A DNA stretch of 54,711 nucleotides from Candidatus Cryptobacteroides avistercoris (GTDB taxonomy: Bacteria > Bacteroidota > Bacteroidia > Bacteroidales > UBA932). The stretch spans positions 1 through 54,711 of the forward strand of contig JADILW010000087.1 of the NCBI GenBank assembly GCA_017695095.1. Reading direction: 5' to 3'. The position numbers were made by a program, and so were the translations under genes. Below the pieces are notes generated by a model. The model saw only the letters and a list, made by a program, of their open reading frames with translations, was not told the origin of the DNA and ran no database searches. The stretch's first letter is position 1. Each line of letters starts with the position of its first letter. Of the stretch, positions 42,723 through 51,688 are shown one piece after another.

Positions 42723-43880
42723 ATGAAACAATGGCTCCCTCTGGCCGGCCTAATGCTGGCCGCGTTCATATTCAACACTTCGGAGTTCATTCCGATCGGC
42801 CTTCTGAGCGACATCGCCGCTGATTTCGGAATCAGCGAGTCGCATGCGGGAATGATGATTACGATTTATGCATGGGTGGTGGCGATAGCCTCGCTGCCGC
42901 TGATGCTGGTGTTCGCCCGGACGGAGAGCAAGAAGCTGATGTTGTCGATAGTGGCGCTGTTCGTCGCCAGCCACGTGCTGTCCGGCGTCTCCACGAGCTT
43001 CAACATGCTGATGCTCTCGCGCATCGGGGTCGCGTGCTCACACGCGATATTCTGGTCGATAGTCACGCCTCTCGCGGTGAGGATGGCGCCCGAGGGAAGG
43101 AGTTCGACGGCCCTTGGCCTGATAGTCTCAGGCTCGTCGTTCGCGATGATAGTGGGGCTTCCGCTCGGCAGGACCGTCGGCCTGTATGTCGGCTGGCGCA
43201 CGACCTTCCTGATCATCGCGGCGGCCGCGGCGCTGATTTTCTGCGTGCTCGCGCTGACGCTCCGGAGGAACCCGGGCACAAGCAACTTCACGCTCCGCAA
43301 ACTGCCGGCGCTGCTGAAGTCGCCCTCGCTGAAGCGGATATACCTTCTCACCGTGATTGCCATCACCGGGCATTTCACCGGCTACAGCTATATCGAGCCG
43401 TTTCTCGCGCAGGTGGCCGGAATCGGAGGGAACGGGATCACGATGGTGCTGACCCTGTTCGGCGTGGTGGGCATAGCGTGCAGCTTCGTGTTCTCCCGCT
43501 GCTACGACAGGCGGCCCTCCGTGTTTCTGATGTATGCGGTCGGGGGCATCTGCGCGTGCCTCCTGCTGCTGCAGGCTGCCGCGGTCTCAGTGTGGACTTC
43601 GGTGCTGCTCTGCGTGTTCTGGGGTTTCGCGATCAGCTGCTTCAACCTGAGTTTTCAGTCGGAGGTGATCAGGTGCGCTCCGCAGGGGACCGAGGTCGCG
43701 ATGTCGATATATTCCGGGATATACAATGTGGGCATAGGCGCGGGCGCCCTCGTGGGCGGTTCGGTCTGCGACGGGGCGGGCATCCGGTCCATCGGCTATG
43801 TCGGGGGAGCTATCGCGCTGGCTGCGGTGGTCTTAATGATTAATTCACAACGCCGGAGCAGAAAGATGTCAGTTATTTGA
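42723..43880 (+). CDS. MFS transporter, sugar-efflux/AraJ (SotB)-like
   Basis: A 385-residue transporter with twelve predicted membrane segments. The N-terminal block NTSEFIPIGLLSDIAADFGIS, the D.P/GR-type loop region after helix 2-3 and the LGLIVSGSSFAMIVGLPLGR stretch match the SotB/AraJ group of drug and sugar exporters. Substrate unknown. The preceding 30 bp hold no clear promoter, so it probably shares the MATE message. Its stop lies 1 bp before the -7 box of the nuclease operon. Confidence 0.9.
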   Translation: MKQWLPLAGLMLAAFIFNTSEFIPIGLLSDIAADFGISESHAGMMITIYAWVVAIASLPLMLVFARTESKKLMLSIVALFVASHVLSGVSTSFNMLMLSRIGVACSHAIFWSIVTPLAVRMAPEGRSSTALGLIVSGSSFAMIVGLPLGRTVGLYVGWRTTFLIIAAAAALIFCVLALTLRRNPGTSNFTLRKLPALLKSPSLKRIYLLTVIAITGHFTGYSYIEPFLAQVAGIGGNGITMVLTLFGVVGIACSFVFSRCYDRRPSVFLMYAVGGICACLLLLQAAAVSVWTSVLLCVFWGFAISCFNLSFQSEVIRCAPQGTEVAMSIYSGIYNVGIGAGALVGGSVCDGAGIRSIGYVGGAIALAAVVLMINSQRRSRKMSVI

Positions 43881-43881
43881 T

Positions 43882-43889
43882 TATATTTG
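43882..43889 (+). promoter_or_regulatory. -7 box for the nuclease lipoprotein operon
   Basis: TATATTTG, immediately after the MFS stop and 30 bp before the ATG at 43920. A small GCCAAATGGC palindrome lies in the leader. Confidence 0.55.
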
Positions 43890-43919
43890 CCAAATGGCAA
43901 TATCAGACATTTTTCGGTT

Positions 43920-45545
43920 ATGAAAAACAAAAGCTTATTCGCACTGGCGGCGGCTCTGCTCATGGCGTTCGCCTGCCAGAAACCCGAGACTCCGGAGACC
44001 GGAGAAATCAGCATAGAGCCCTCAACTCTCGAATTCTCCGCCGACGGCGAAGAGAAGAGCGTGAGCCTGACTTCCAACGTGGCATGGCAGATACGCGGCT
44101 ATGCCGCCGTCTCATCGTGGCTGGAGATCAGCCCCGCCAACGGGGGAGCTTCGGCCGGCACCCAGACGATAAGCGTCAAGGCCACCGCGAACGACGGCGA
44201 TGAGCGCACGGTGACTCTCGAGTTCTACGGCAAGGACTGCAGCGCCTCGCTGACCATAACTCAGGGAAAGGCCGAAGCAGGGGAGGTGAACCCCGACCCC
44301 GACGGCGACATATATTCGATATCCTTCCTGAGCGACAAGGGCGGATTCACCATCGAAGACAAGTCGAAGCCCGCCGAACTCGCCGCAGTGTGGACGCAGA
44401 GTTCCCAGTACGGCATGGTGGGGACCGGTTATGCCGACGAAGTGAACTATGCTTCCGAGAGCTGGCTCGTGTCGCCCGTGATAGACTTGAGCTCCGAACC
44501 TGAGGCCTATCTGACCTTCGAGCACGCGACGAACTTCTTCAAGAGCCTGGAAGTGGTTCCGGAGGAGGCTTCGGTGTGGGCCAGGGAAGAGGGCGGAGAC
44601 TGGAATCCGCTCGACGGATTCTATTATCCCGGCTCCATGGGCTGGACTTTCTATGAGGCCGGATATGCCGACCTGAACGACTATACCGGCAAGAAGATGC
44701 AGTTCGCGTTCGCCTACAAGAGCACCGAGGAGAAGGCCGGCACCTGGGAGGTGAAGAACGTGGCCGTGACGAGGACCGCTCCTCCCGCGGAGCCCGTGTC
44801 CGACACTCCCGGCAAATGGCTCGAGCTCCCTGCGGTGAGTGCCGACGACCTGTTCATCACCCACGACATGCAGCTGAAGGGCGCCACCGTGCGCAATTAC
44901 TCCTACAGCTACAGCGTCGACGACAGGCTCGCCTACTGGGTGGCCTATCCTCTCAACAGGTCCCTGCGCGGCTCCGGATCGCGCTCCGACGAATGGAAGC
45001 TCGACCCCAAGCTGCCGAGAGACGTGCAGTCCATAAACTACAGGAGCTACGGCGGCGACTATGAGCGCGGACACCAGCTGCCTTCGGCCGACAGGCTGCA
45101 GAAGGACGCCAACGAGGCCACTTTCTATTTCTCCAACATGACTCCCCAGCTCGCCGACCTCAACGGGAAGGCGTGGAGCGGCCTCGAGCAAATGGTGCGT
45201 GACTGGTCCAACGATGTCGACACCCTCTATGTGGTGACCGGCGTGGATCTGGCGGGTGCCGTCGAGACCGTCAAGGACAACGACGGCAACGAGGTGACCG
45301 TGCCCACGGGATATTTCAAGGCCCTGCTGAGCTACGACGCCGACGCCGAGGAGACATACCGCGGAATCGCGTTCTATTTCGAGCACAAGGTGTACCCTAC
45401 CGGCGAAAAGACCATCATGGAGCAGTCCATGAGCATCGACGCCCTGGAGGAGAAGCTCGGCTACGACTTCTTCGTCAATCTGCCTGACATGATAGGCGAG
45501 GAAGGCGCCGCGGCAGTGGAGTCCGTCGTTGATGACAGGTGGTGA
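43920..45545 (+). CDS. Surface lipoprotein with BACON-like domain and DNA/RNA non-specific endonuclease domain
   Basis: A 541-residue lipoprotein (lipobox around LLMAFAC, cysteine near residue 19). A BACON-like domain (about 30-110) is followed by a beta-rich adhesion-like domain (about 125-290) and a C-terminal NUC1-type nuclease domain (about 310-541). The catalytic motif reads YERGHQLPSADR, where the family normally has DRGH; the histidine is kept but aspartate is replaced by glutamate. NYRSY and FYFSNMTPQ flank it as in other family members. It probably degrades extracellular DNA/RNA at the cell surface. First gene of an operon with an EEP nuclease-like lipoprotein. Confidence 0.88.
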   Translation: MKNKSLFALAAALLMAFACQKPETPETGEISIEPSTLEFSADGEEKSVSLTSNVAWQIRGYAAVSSWLEISPANGGASAGTQTISVKATANDGDERTVTLEFYGKDCSASLTITQGKAEAGEVNPDPDGDIYSISFLSDKGGFTIEDKSKPAELAAVWTQSSQYGMVGTGYADEVNYASESWLVSPVIDLSSEPEAYLTFEHATNFFKSLEVVPEEASVWAREEGGDWNPLDGFYYPGSMGWTFYEAGYADLNDYTGKKMQFAFAYKSTEEKAGTWEVKNVAVTRTAPPAEPVSDTPGKWLELPAVSADDLFITHDMQLKGATVRNYSYSYSVDDRLAYWVAYPLNRSLRGSGSRSDEWKLDPKLPRDVQSINYRSYGGDYERGHQLPSADRLQKDANEATFYFSNMTPQLADLNGKAWSGLEQMVRDWSNDVDTLYVVTGVDLAGAVETVKDNDGNEVTVPTGYFKALLSYDADAEETYRGIAFYFEHKVYPTGEKTIMEQSMSIDALEEKLGYDFFVNLPDMIGEEGAAAVESVVDDRW

Positions 45546-45547
45546 GT

Positions 45548-46606
45548 ATGAGAAGGCTGCTTTTTTCCCTCCTGCTGCTCGCCGCCGTGCTGTGCGGCTG
45601 TTCTCAGGAGCAGAAGTATGTGATAGGTTTCTACAATGTCGAGAACCTGTTCGACACCAGCGACGACCCCCTCAAGGACGATGACGAATTCCTTCCCGAG
45701 GGCAGGAATCACTGGACTCAGGACAAATACGAGGAGAAGCTCGGCAACATCGCCCATGTGATAAGGGCGATGAAAGACGAGAACGGCGCCTTCCACACCC
45801 TGCTGGGAGTTGCCGAGGTCGAGAACCGGAAGGTGCTCGAGGATCTTGTGGCCCAGGAGGAGATAGCTTCCGCCGGCTACGGGATAGTGCATCACGAGGG
45901 TCCCGACGGCAGGGGCATAGACGTCGCCCTGCTATACAGGCCCGACCAGTTCGAGCTCCTGGAAAGCGAATCCATCCCATATACCTTCGAGGGCACGGAA
46001 GTGCAGGTGTCGCTTTCGCCCGAAGAGCAGCAGGCCTTCCGCACCAGGGACATCCTGATGGTGCGCGGTCTGCTTGACGGAGAGCAGTTCGCGGTCTACG
46101 TCGCGCATCTTCCCTCCCGCTCAGGCGGCAAGGGAGGCGACCTGCGCTCGGTGGGCGCCGAAATCATCTACCGGCATTCCGAAGAGATGATGGAGAAGTA
46201 TCCCGGCATCAAGATCGTGGTGATGGGCGACATGAATGACAATCCGACCGACGAGAGCATGAAGGTCTGGCTGCACGCCGAGGGCGACATCGCCGGGGTG
46301 ATTTCGCAGGAGGTCTACTTCTCTCCTTTCGAGGAGATGTTCAAGGACGGCTATGGTTCGCTCTCCTACAGGGGCGAGTGGAACATCTACGACCTCATTC
46401 TCGTGAACTACAGCCTGGCCGCGGCTCCCGACGGGGGACTGAAGATATGCGAGACCGCCGACGGCTACTACGGCTACGTGTTCAAGAGGCCGTTCCTCAC
46501 GCAGCAGGACGGGAAGTACAAGGGCACGCCTTTCCGCAGCTTCTCCTACGGTGAGTTCATTGGAGGCTATTCCGACCATTATCCGACGTATGTAGTGATA
46601 AAGTAA
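45548..46606 (+). CDS. Endonuclease/exonuclease/phosphatase (EEP) family lipoprotein
   Basis: A 352-residue protein with lipobox CGC (LLAAVLCGC, cysteine near residue 19) and the EEP fold: IGFYNVENLFDT, LLGVAEVENRKVL (metal-binding glutamate), GRGIDVALLYRPD, MVRGLL..VYVAHLPSR (catalytic histidine), VVMGDMNDNP and the terminal SDHYPTYV. All catalytic blocks are present, so it should be an active metal-dependent phosphodiesterase or phosphatase, here at the envelope. The start ATG is 2 bp after the upstream nuclease stop (a GTG at 45539 is an alternative). Confidence 0.9.
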   Translation: MRRLLFSLLLLAAVLCGCSQEQKYVIGFYNVENLFDTSDDPLKDDDEFLPEGRNHWTQDKYEEKLGNIAHVIRAMKDENGAFHTLLGVAEVENRKVLEDLVAQEEIASAGYGIVHHEGPDGRGIDVALLYRPDQFELLESESIPYTFEGTEVQVSLSPEEQQAFRTRDILMVRGLLDGEQFAVYVAHLPSRSGGKGGDLRSVGAEIIYRHSEEMMEKYPGIKIVVMGDMNDNPTDESMKVWLHAEGDIAGVISQEVYFSPFEEMFKDGYGSLSYRGEWNIYDLILVNYSLAAAPDGGLKICETADGYYGYVFKRPFLTQQDGKYKGTPFRSFSYGEFIGGYSDHYPTYVVIK

Positions 46607-46615
46607 CGAGTTAAT

Positions 46616-48628
46616 ATGAAGAAAATCATTTCCATCGCCAGCATCGCACTGATTATGACAGCTTGCAGCGAAAAGAACCCTTTTCTTGCCGAATGGGACA
46701 CTCCCTACGGCATTCCTCCCTATGAGGAGATCGAGGTCGGGGACTATATCCCGGCCATCCAGGAAGGCATAGCGCAGCAGGAGGCCGAGATCGAGGCCAT
46801 CACCTCCAATCCCGACGCCCCCACCTTCGACAACACCATAGTTCCTCTCGAACTCTCCGGAGAGATTCTTTCCAAGGTCACCGGAGTGCTCTACAACGTG
46901 AGCGAGACCGACCGCACCGATTCTCTCGACGCGGTGGTGGCCAGGGCGCTCCCACTGCTCAGCGGGCACAGCGACAACATCGCCTTCAACAAGGCCCTGT
47001 ACAACCGCGTGGCAGCCGTCTATGAGGGCGACCAGTCCGGTCTCACGAGAGAGCAGCAGGTGGTGCTCAAGAAGTACTACGACGATTTCAGGCGCAACGG
47101 CATCGACCTCCCCGAGGAGACCCAGGACAGGCTCCGCGAGATCAACGCCGAGATGGCCACCAAGACCCAGCAGATAAGCAACAACATACTCGCCGAGTCC
47201 AACGCCTTCGCCGAGAAGTTCGGCTTCAGCGTGTCGGAGTATCCCTCGAAGATGACCACCACCGAGGACAGGGAGCTCCGCCGCCAGTACAACGAGGCCT
47301 ACACCTCCCGCGGCAACAACGGCAATGAGTTCGATAACAACCAGCTCATCCTCGACGTGGTCGCCCTCCGCATAGAGAAGGCGAAGCTGCTCGGCTACGA
47401 CACTCCGGCCGCCTACCTGCTCTCCGACAAGATGGCCTCCACCCCCGAGACCGTCGACTCCTTCCTGAGCGGCATCATGGAGGCCGCCGTGGAGAAGGCG
47501 AAGGTCGAACTCGCCGACATGCAGGCCTTTATGGACGAGGACGTGAAGAAGGGCAAGCTCCCCGAAGGCTCGAAGATCGAGCCCTGGGACTGGTGGTACT
47601 ACGCCGAGAAGGTGCGCAAGGCCAAGTATGACCTCGACGAGGCAGAAGTCCGCAGCTACTTCAACGTGGACAATGTCAGAAGGGGAGTGTTCATGGCCGC
47701 CAGGACCCTCTACGGCATCAACGTGGAGAGGCTTGAGGGCGTTCCGTCCTACAACCCCGAGGCCGTGGTGACCTACAAGATCACCGACGCCGACAGCTCG
47801 CTCGTCGGAATCTTCACCTCCGACTACTTCCCCCGCCAGAGCAAGAGGGGCGGCGCATGGATGAACAACGTACGCCAGCAGTATGTGAACGCCGAGGGAG
47901 AGGACGTGCGACCCATCATCGTGAACGTGGGCAACCTCTCCCGCGACATGAACATCGACGAGGTGCAGACCGTGTTCCACGAGTTCGGCCACGCCCTGCA
48001 CGGCCTGCTCTCGAAGTGCACCTATCCTTCTGTCAGCGGAACCAACGTGACCCGCGATTTCGTTGAGATGTTCTCTCAGTTCAACGAGAACTGGGCCTTC
48101 CAGCCCGACCTGCTCGCCGTGTATGCGAAGAACTCAGCCGGCGAGGTGATTCCCGTGGAGCTCGTTGAGAAGATCAACAACTCCCTGAAGTTCAACCAGG
48201 GCTTCATGACCACCGAGCTCTGCGCCGCGGCGATTCTCGACATGAAATGGCATGAACTCGAGAGCGTCGACGGCATCAATGTCGCCGACTTCGAGAAGAA
48301 GGTGTGCGAGGAGATGGGTCTGATCCCCGAAATCGCGCCCCGCTACCGCACCACCTACTTCAACCACATATTCTCCAGCGGCTATGCGGCCGGCTACTAC
48401 GGCTACCTCTGGGCCGAGGTCCTCGACAAGGACGCCTTCAGCGCGTTCCAGAACTCTCCCAACGGAATCTGGGACAAGGACCTCGCGATGAAGTTCAGGC
48501 ACACCTTCCTTGAGAGGGGCGGCTCCGAGGAGCCCATGGTCCTCTACAAGGAGTTCATGGGACGCGAACCCGACTCGCGCGCGATGCTCGTCGGCCGCGG
48601 CCTGCTCGATGAAGAAGAAACGGAATAA
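46616..48628 (+). CDS. M3 family metallopeptidase (Dcp-like), lipoprotein
   Basis: A 670-residue zinc peptidase of the oligopeptidase A/dipeptidyl carboxypeptidase family. The zinc motif VFHEFGHALHG has its first histidine near residue 455, and the downstream ENWAFQPDLLAVYA helix is typical. The N-terminus has a lipobox IMTAC (cysteine at about residue 17), so it is likely periplasmic or surface-anchored and trims peptides. Normal length. It is 9 bp after the EEP gene and 16 bp before gpmI, so it probably shares their message. Confidence 0.94.
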   Translation: MKKIISIASIALIMTACSEKNPFLAEWDTPYGIPPYEEIEVGDYIPAIQEGIAQQEAEIEAITSNPDAPTFDNTIVPLELSGEILSKVTGVLYNVSETDRTDSLDAVVARALPLLSGHSDNIAFNKALYNRVAAVYEGDQSGLTREQQVVLKKYYDDFRRNGIDLPEETQDRLREINAEMATKTQQISNNILAESNAFAEKFGFSVSEYPSKMTTTEDRELRRQYNEAYTSRGNNGNEFDNNQLILDVVALRIEKAKLLGYDTPAAYLLSDKMASTPETVDSFLSGIMEAAVEKAKVELADMQAFMDEDVKKGKLPEGSKIEPWDWWYYAEKVRKAKYDLDEAEVRSYFNVDNVRRGVFMAARTLYGINVERLEGVPSYNPEAVVTYKITDADSSLVGIFTSDYFPRQSKRGGAWMNNVRQQYVNAEGEDVRPIIVNVGNLSRDMNIDEVQTVFHEFGHALHGLLSKCTYPSVSGTNVTRDFVEMFSQFNENWAFQPDLLAVYAKNSAGEVIPVELVEKINNSLKFNQGFMTTELCAAAILDMKWHELESVDGINVADFEKKVCEEMGLIPEIAPRYRTTYFNHIFSSGYAAGYYGYLWAEVLDKDAFSAFQNSPNGIWDKDLAMKFRHTFLERGGSEEPMVLYKEFMGREPDSRAMLVGRGLLDEEETE

Positions 48629-48644
48629 AAAACTATAGACAATC

Positions 48645-50165
48645 ATGAACAGAAAAGTACTTCTGATGATTCTGGATGGCTGGGGCGAAGGAAAGCACGA
48701 CCACTCCAATGCAATTTATACGCAGGGCGCGCCCTTCATCGACAGCCTCCGCGCAAAATACCCCATGTCGCACCTTCAGGCCTGCGGCGAGTACGTGGGT
48801 CTGCCTGACGGCCAGATGGGCAACTCCGAGGTGGGACACATGAACCTCGGCGCCGGCCGCGTGGTCTATCAGGACCTCGTGAAGATCAATATGGCGTGCC
48901 GCGACCACAAGCTCCTCGACAACAAGGAGATACGCGCCGCCTACGACTATGTGAAGACCAGCGGCGGCAAGCTCCACTTCATGGGCCTCTGCTCCCACGG
49001 CGGCGTGCACTCCAGCCTGGACCATCTCTATGAGTTCCTGGCTGTTGCGAAGCAGGAGGGTCTCGACAAGGTCTACGTCCACTGCTTCATGGACGGCCGC
49101 GACACCGACCCCCACAGCGGAATGGGTTTCATCAAGGAGCTTGAGGAGAAGATGGCCGCAAGCACCGGAAAGATAGCCACCGTGTGCGGACGTTTCTACG
49201 CGATGGACCGCGACAAGCGCTGGGCTCGCGTCAAGGAGGCCTACGACATGCTCGTTGAAGGCAAGGGCGCACAGTTCGCTTCTGCCGTGGAGGCTATGCA
49301 GGCATCCTACGACGCCGACGTGACCGACGAGTTCGTGAAGCCGGCGGTGATATGCGAGAACGGAGCTCCCGTCGCCAAGGTCGAGGCCAATGACGCCGTG
49401 ATCTTCTTCAACTTCCGCAACGACCGCGCCCGCGAGCTCACAGCCGTGCTGACCCAGAAGGACATGCCCGAGGAGGGAATGCACACTCTGCCTCTCTACT
49501 ACTGCTGCCTCACCCCCTACGACGCTTCATTCACCGGTGTCCACATCCTCTTCGACAAGGAGGAGGTGACCGACACTCTCGGCGAGACCGTGGCGAAGGC
49601 TGGAAAGCGCCAGCTGCGCATAGCGGAGACCGAGAAGTACGCCCATGTCACCTTCTTCTTCAACGGCGGCCGTGAGACCCCGTTCGAGAACGAGGACCGC
49701 ATACTCGTGAACTCTCCCAAGGTGGCCACCTACGACCTTCAGCCCGAGATGAGCGCGATCGAGGTGACCGACAAGCTCTGCGCCGCGCTGCGCGAGGAGA
49801 AGGAGGACATGGTCATCCTGAACTTCGCCAACGGCGACATGGTGGGACACACCGGAGTCTACGACGCGATACGCAATGCCGTGGGATGCATCGACGGCTG
49901 CGTCGAGGCTGTGGTCACCACCGCTCTCGCCCACGGCTACGTGGTTCTGCTGACCGCTGACCACGGCAACGCCGACCACGCGGTGAATGAGGACGGAACC
50001 CCCAACACCGCCCATTCGCTGAACCCCGTGCAGTTCATCGTGATAGGAGCAGGCGACGAGGTCAAGAGCGTCAGGGACGGCGCCCTCTGCAACGTGGCCC
50101 CCACGATACTGAAGCTCATGGGAATCCCCCAGCCCGCGGCGATGACAGCCGAACCGCTGATCTGA
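48645..50165 (+). CDS. gpmI: 2,3-bisphosphoglycerate-independent phosphoglycerate mutase
   Basis: A 506-residue, alkaline-phosphatase-fold glycolytic enzyme interconverting 3- and 2-phosphoglycerate with manganese. The nucleophile serine is residue 61 in [12 protein letters not shown]. Other metal-ligand blocks: LILDGWG-type start (MILDGWGEG), [17 protein letters not shown] and [13 protein letters not shown]. Normal length. Last gene before a strong terminator; its grouping with secreted hydrolases looks like chance linkage. Confidence 0.98.
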   Translation: MNRKVLLMILDGWGEGKHDHSNAIYTQGAPFIDSLRAKYPMSHLQACGEYVGLPDGQMGNSEVGHMNLGAGRVVYQDLVKINMACRDHKLLDNKEIRAAYDYVKTSGGKLHFMGLCSHGGVHSSLDHLYEFLAVAKQEGLDKVYVHCFMDGRDTDPHSGMGFIKELEEKMAASTGKIATVCGRFYAMDRDKRWARVKEAYDMLVEGKGAQFASAVEAMQASYDADVTDEFVKPAVICENGAPVAKVEANDAVIFFNFRNDRARELTAVLTQKDMPEEGMHTLPLYYCCLTPYDASFTGVHILFDKEEVTDTLGETVAKAGKRQLRIAETEKYAHVTFFFNGGRETPFENEDRILVNSPKVATYDLQPEMSAIEVTDKLCAALREEKEDMVILNFANGDMVGHTGVYDAIRNAVGCIDGCVEAVVTTALAHGYVVLLTADHGNADHAVNEDGTPNTAHSLNPVQFIVIGAGDEVKSVRDGALCNVAPTILKLMGIPQPAAMTAEPLI

Positions 50166-50185
50166 CGGGTTTCCCGCATTCTTAC

Positions 50186-50225
50186 AAGCCGGACGGAATC
50201 TTCCCCGTCCGGCTTCTTTTTTTTT
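50186..50225 (+). terminator. Intrinsic terminator after gpmI
   Basis: AAGCCGGACGG (50186-50196) pairs perfectly with CCGTCCGGCTT (50205-50215), followed by nine T (50217-50225). Confidence 0.9.
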
Positions 50226-50434
50226 ATGTGTCAGGACCGATTTCCCTGATGAATTTTACTAAATGCTGCAAAATTCTTAAAAAACTGTACGACGGCTGCC
50301 GAATTTTTGTAATTATGTCGCGTGTACTAAAATGATTGTTTTTGTATGACCTGTGAACATACGGAAGCATTCATTTTTTTATTTGACGGAAGTTCGGAGA
50401 ACTTACATAACACTAAATTATTAACTGTACGCTT

Positions 50435-50700
50435 ATGAGGAAATTTCTAACTCTATCGTTGTTGCTGATGCTGAGTGTTTCGGCATTCGCCCAGCAGGAT
50501 TCGGTTAAAGGTACGGTGACCGACCAGAACGGCCGTAGAGGAGAAGGACGGAACGACCGTAGGCGGACGTTTCAGATATGACTACATTTCAGCGAAATAC
50601 TTCGCCCAGAACGCCTGGGGCAATGAGGCCGGAAAGATTTTCGGCACCGCCACCAAGGTTCAGATCGAAGGAAATTGCGCCGCCTTTTTTGTCAGAACAC
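50435..50700 (+). pseudogene. Remnant of an outer-membrane protein gene (broken, two frames)
   Basis: From the ATG at 50435 a perfect signal peptide (LSLLLMLSVSAFAQ) leads into DSVKGTVTDQNGR, the usual beginning of a SusC-type TonB receptor or other carboxypeptidase-regulatory-domain protein. The frame then stops at 50581 after 48 codons. The +1 frame stays open from about 50531 with EKDGTTVGGRF, YFAQNAWGNEAGKIFG and TKVQIEG and runs to the TGA just past 50700, inside the convergent DUF5020 gene. This looks like an N-terminus joined, out of frame, to a later piece of another or the same gene after a deletion. The second piece is not recognised. The 200-bp AT-rich region before it looks like an intact promoter/leader region. 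Confidence 0.6.
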
Positions 50701-51456
50701 CCATTTGAGTCCGGCGCAGGGACGGCAGCGGAAGCCTCTGTATGTCCCGAAGTCGCAGGAGAGCTCCACCTCGCCTCCGAGACTGAGGTTGTCGCAGCCG
50801 AAATGGCGTCCGACATTGTACCAGAGCTGGGGCTCGGAGATGAAGATGCAGTGCGAGGTCTGGGGCAGGATTTCGCCGTAGCGGTCGCTGAGCAGGGTGT
50901 GGTCCTCCCACCAGAAGTCGGCGAAGCCGGTGAAGGTCAGCCCGGTGAGGCCGAAGAGGTCCTTCATGGTCCAGGCCGCCGTGAACTGCATGGGCACGCG
51001 GCTGCTGAATTCAGGGTCGGTGTAGGCGATGTATTTGTACAGCACCTTCAGGTTCAGGGTGTTGCGGAAGTCCTTGCTGTGGAGGAACCAGTCGATTCCG
51101 GCGAGCAGGGCGTTGTTGATGGTGTAGCCCCGGTAGGCCCCTCCGTCGTATTCGACGTGCAGGCTGAGGGGAGCCAGCGCGCTGTCCTGCCAGAAGTTCA
51201 GGCAGCGCGAGATTTCGAGGTAGGTCCCGCTCGGCGCCACCACCTGGCCGGCGGCGTTGCGGGTGTTGAAGTCGTGGTCGATGAAGAAGAAGGTATTGCC
51301 CCAGGCGTCGTTGTAGAGGCCTTCGAGCGTGGTGGTGATGTGCTGGCGGTCGGAGCCGAAGTCGTACTGTATCTGGATGTTGGTCTGGGCTTTCGCTCCG
51401 GTGCCTGCGAGCAGCGCTGCCGCTGCCGCCGCGGCGTAGAATATCGTCTTTCTCAT
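50692..51456 (-). CDS. DUF5020 outer-membrane protein, Tsx-like channel fold
   Basis: A 254-residue protein with a signal peptide (FYAAAAAAALLAGTGAKA, cleaved near residue 23) and a beta-barrel pattern with aromatic-rich strands (FFFIDHDFN, GIDWFLHSKDF, FTGFADFWWED). It ends in phenylalanine (GLKWVF). DUF5020 proteins are related to the nucleoside channel Tsx, so nucleoside passage is possible but unproven. Stands alone; its -7 box ends only 8 bp before the ATG. The 3' end overlaps the broken gene's tail. Confidence 0.82.
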   Translation of the reverse strand: MRKTIFYAAAAAAALLAGTGAKAQTNIQIQYDFGSDRQHITTTLEGLYNDAWGNTFFFIDHDFNTRNAAGQVVAPSGTYLEISRCLNFWQDSALAPLSLHVEYDGGAYRGYTINNALLAGIDWFLHSKDFRNTLNLKVLYKYIAYTDPEFSSRVPMQFTAAWTMKDLFGLTGLTFTGFADFWWEDHTLLSDRYGEILPQTSHCIFISEPQLWYNVGRHFGCDNLSLGGEVELSCDFGTYRGFRCRPCAGLKWVF

Positions 51457-51464
51457 AATGGGCG

Positions 51465-51472
51465 CAAAGTTA
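51465..51472 (-). promoter_or_regulatory. -7 box for the DUF5020 gene
   Basis: Reverse-strand TAACTTTG, ending 8 bp from the ATG; the leader should be only 1-3 bases. Confidence 0.6.
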
Positions 51473-51491
51473 TAAAAATTTGATTATAGCT

Positions 51492-51622
51492 GGTCGGGCA
51501 GGGGTGCTGCCTCACGGGAGGTTCCGCTGCGCTCCATCGCTGCCCTTACGCTACGCTTCGGGCATCGCCCGCTCACAGCCGCGGGCGGCTAGCCTCCCGT
51601 GAGGCAGCACCCCTGCCCGACC
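51492..51622. repeat. Conserved-core repeat element, copy 2 (perfect 30-bp arms)
   Basis: Arms 51492-51521 and 51593-51622 are perfect 30-bp reverse complements (starting GGTCGGGCAGGGG). They enclose a 71-nt core (51522-51592: TTCCGCTGCGCTCCATCG through GCGGGCGGCTAG) that matches copy 1 at 6867-6932. The element lies between the divergent DUF5020 and rnr promoters. No ORF with gene-like features. Confidence 0.85.
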
Positions 51623-51648
51623 GCCGCTGCAGGAATAAAAGCCAATTA

Positions 51649-51680
51649 TTTCAGTTCTATCGAACTATTTGCTAACTTTG
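51649..51680 (+). promoter_or_regulatory. Promoter for rnr
   Basis: TTTC (weak -33) at 51649-51652, 20 bp, TAACTTTG at 51673-51680. The box ends 8 bp before the ATG at 51689. Confidence 0.62.
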
Positions 51681-51688
51681 TGCTGATT

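Noticed and set aside
46121..48001. Antisense ORF of 626 codons opposite the EEP and M3 genes
   Set aside because: Spans two real genes on the other strand and has no recognisable motif.
50578..51483. Forward ORF of 301 codons over the DUF5020 gene
   Set aside because: Shadow frame; the reverse strand has a signal peptide, barrel pattern and promoter.
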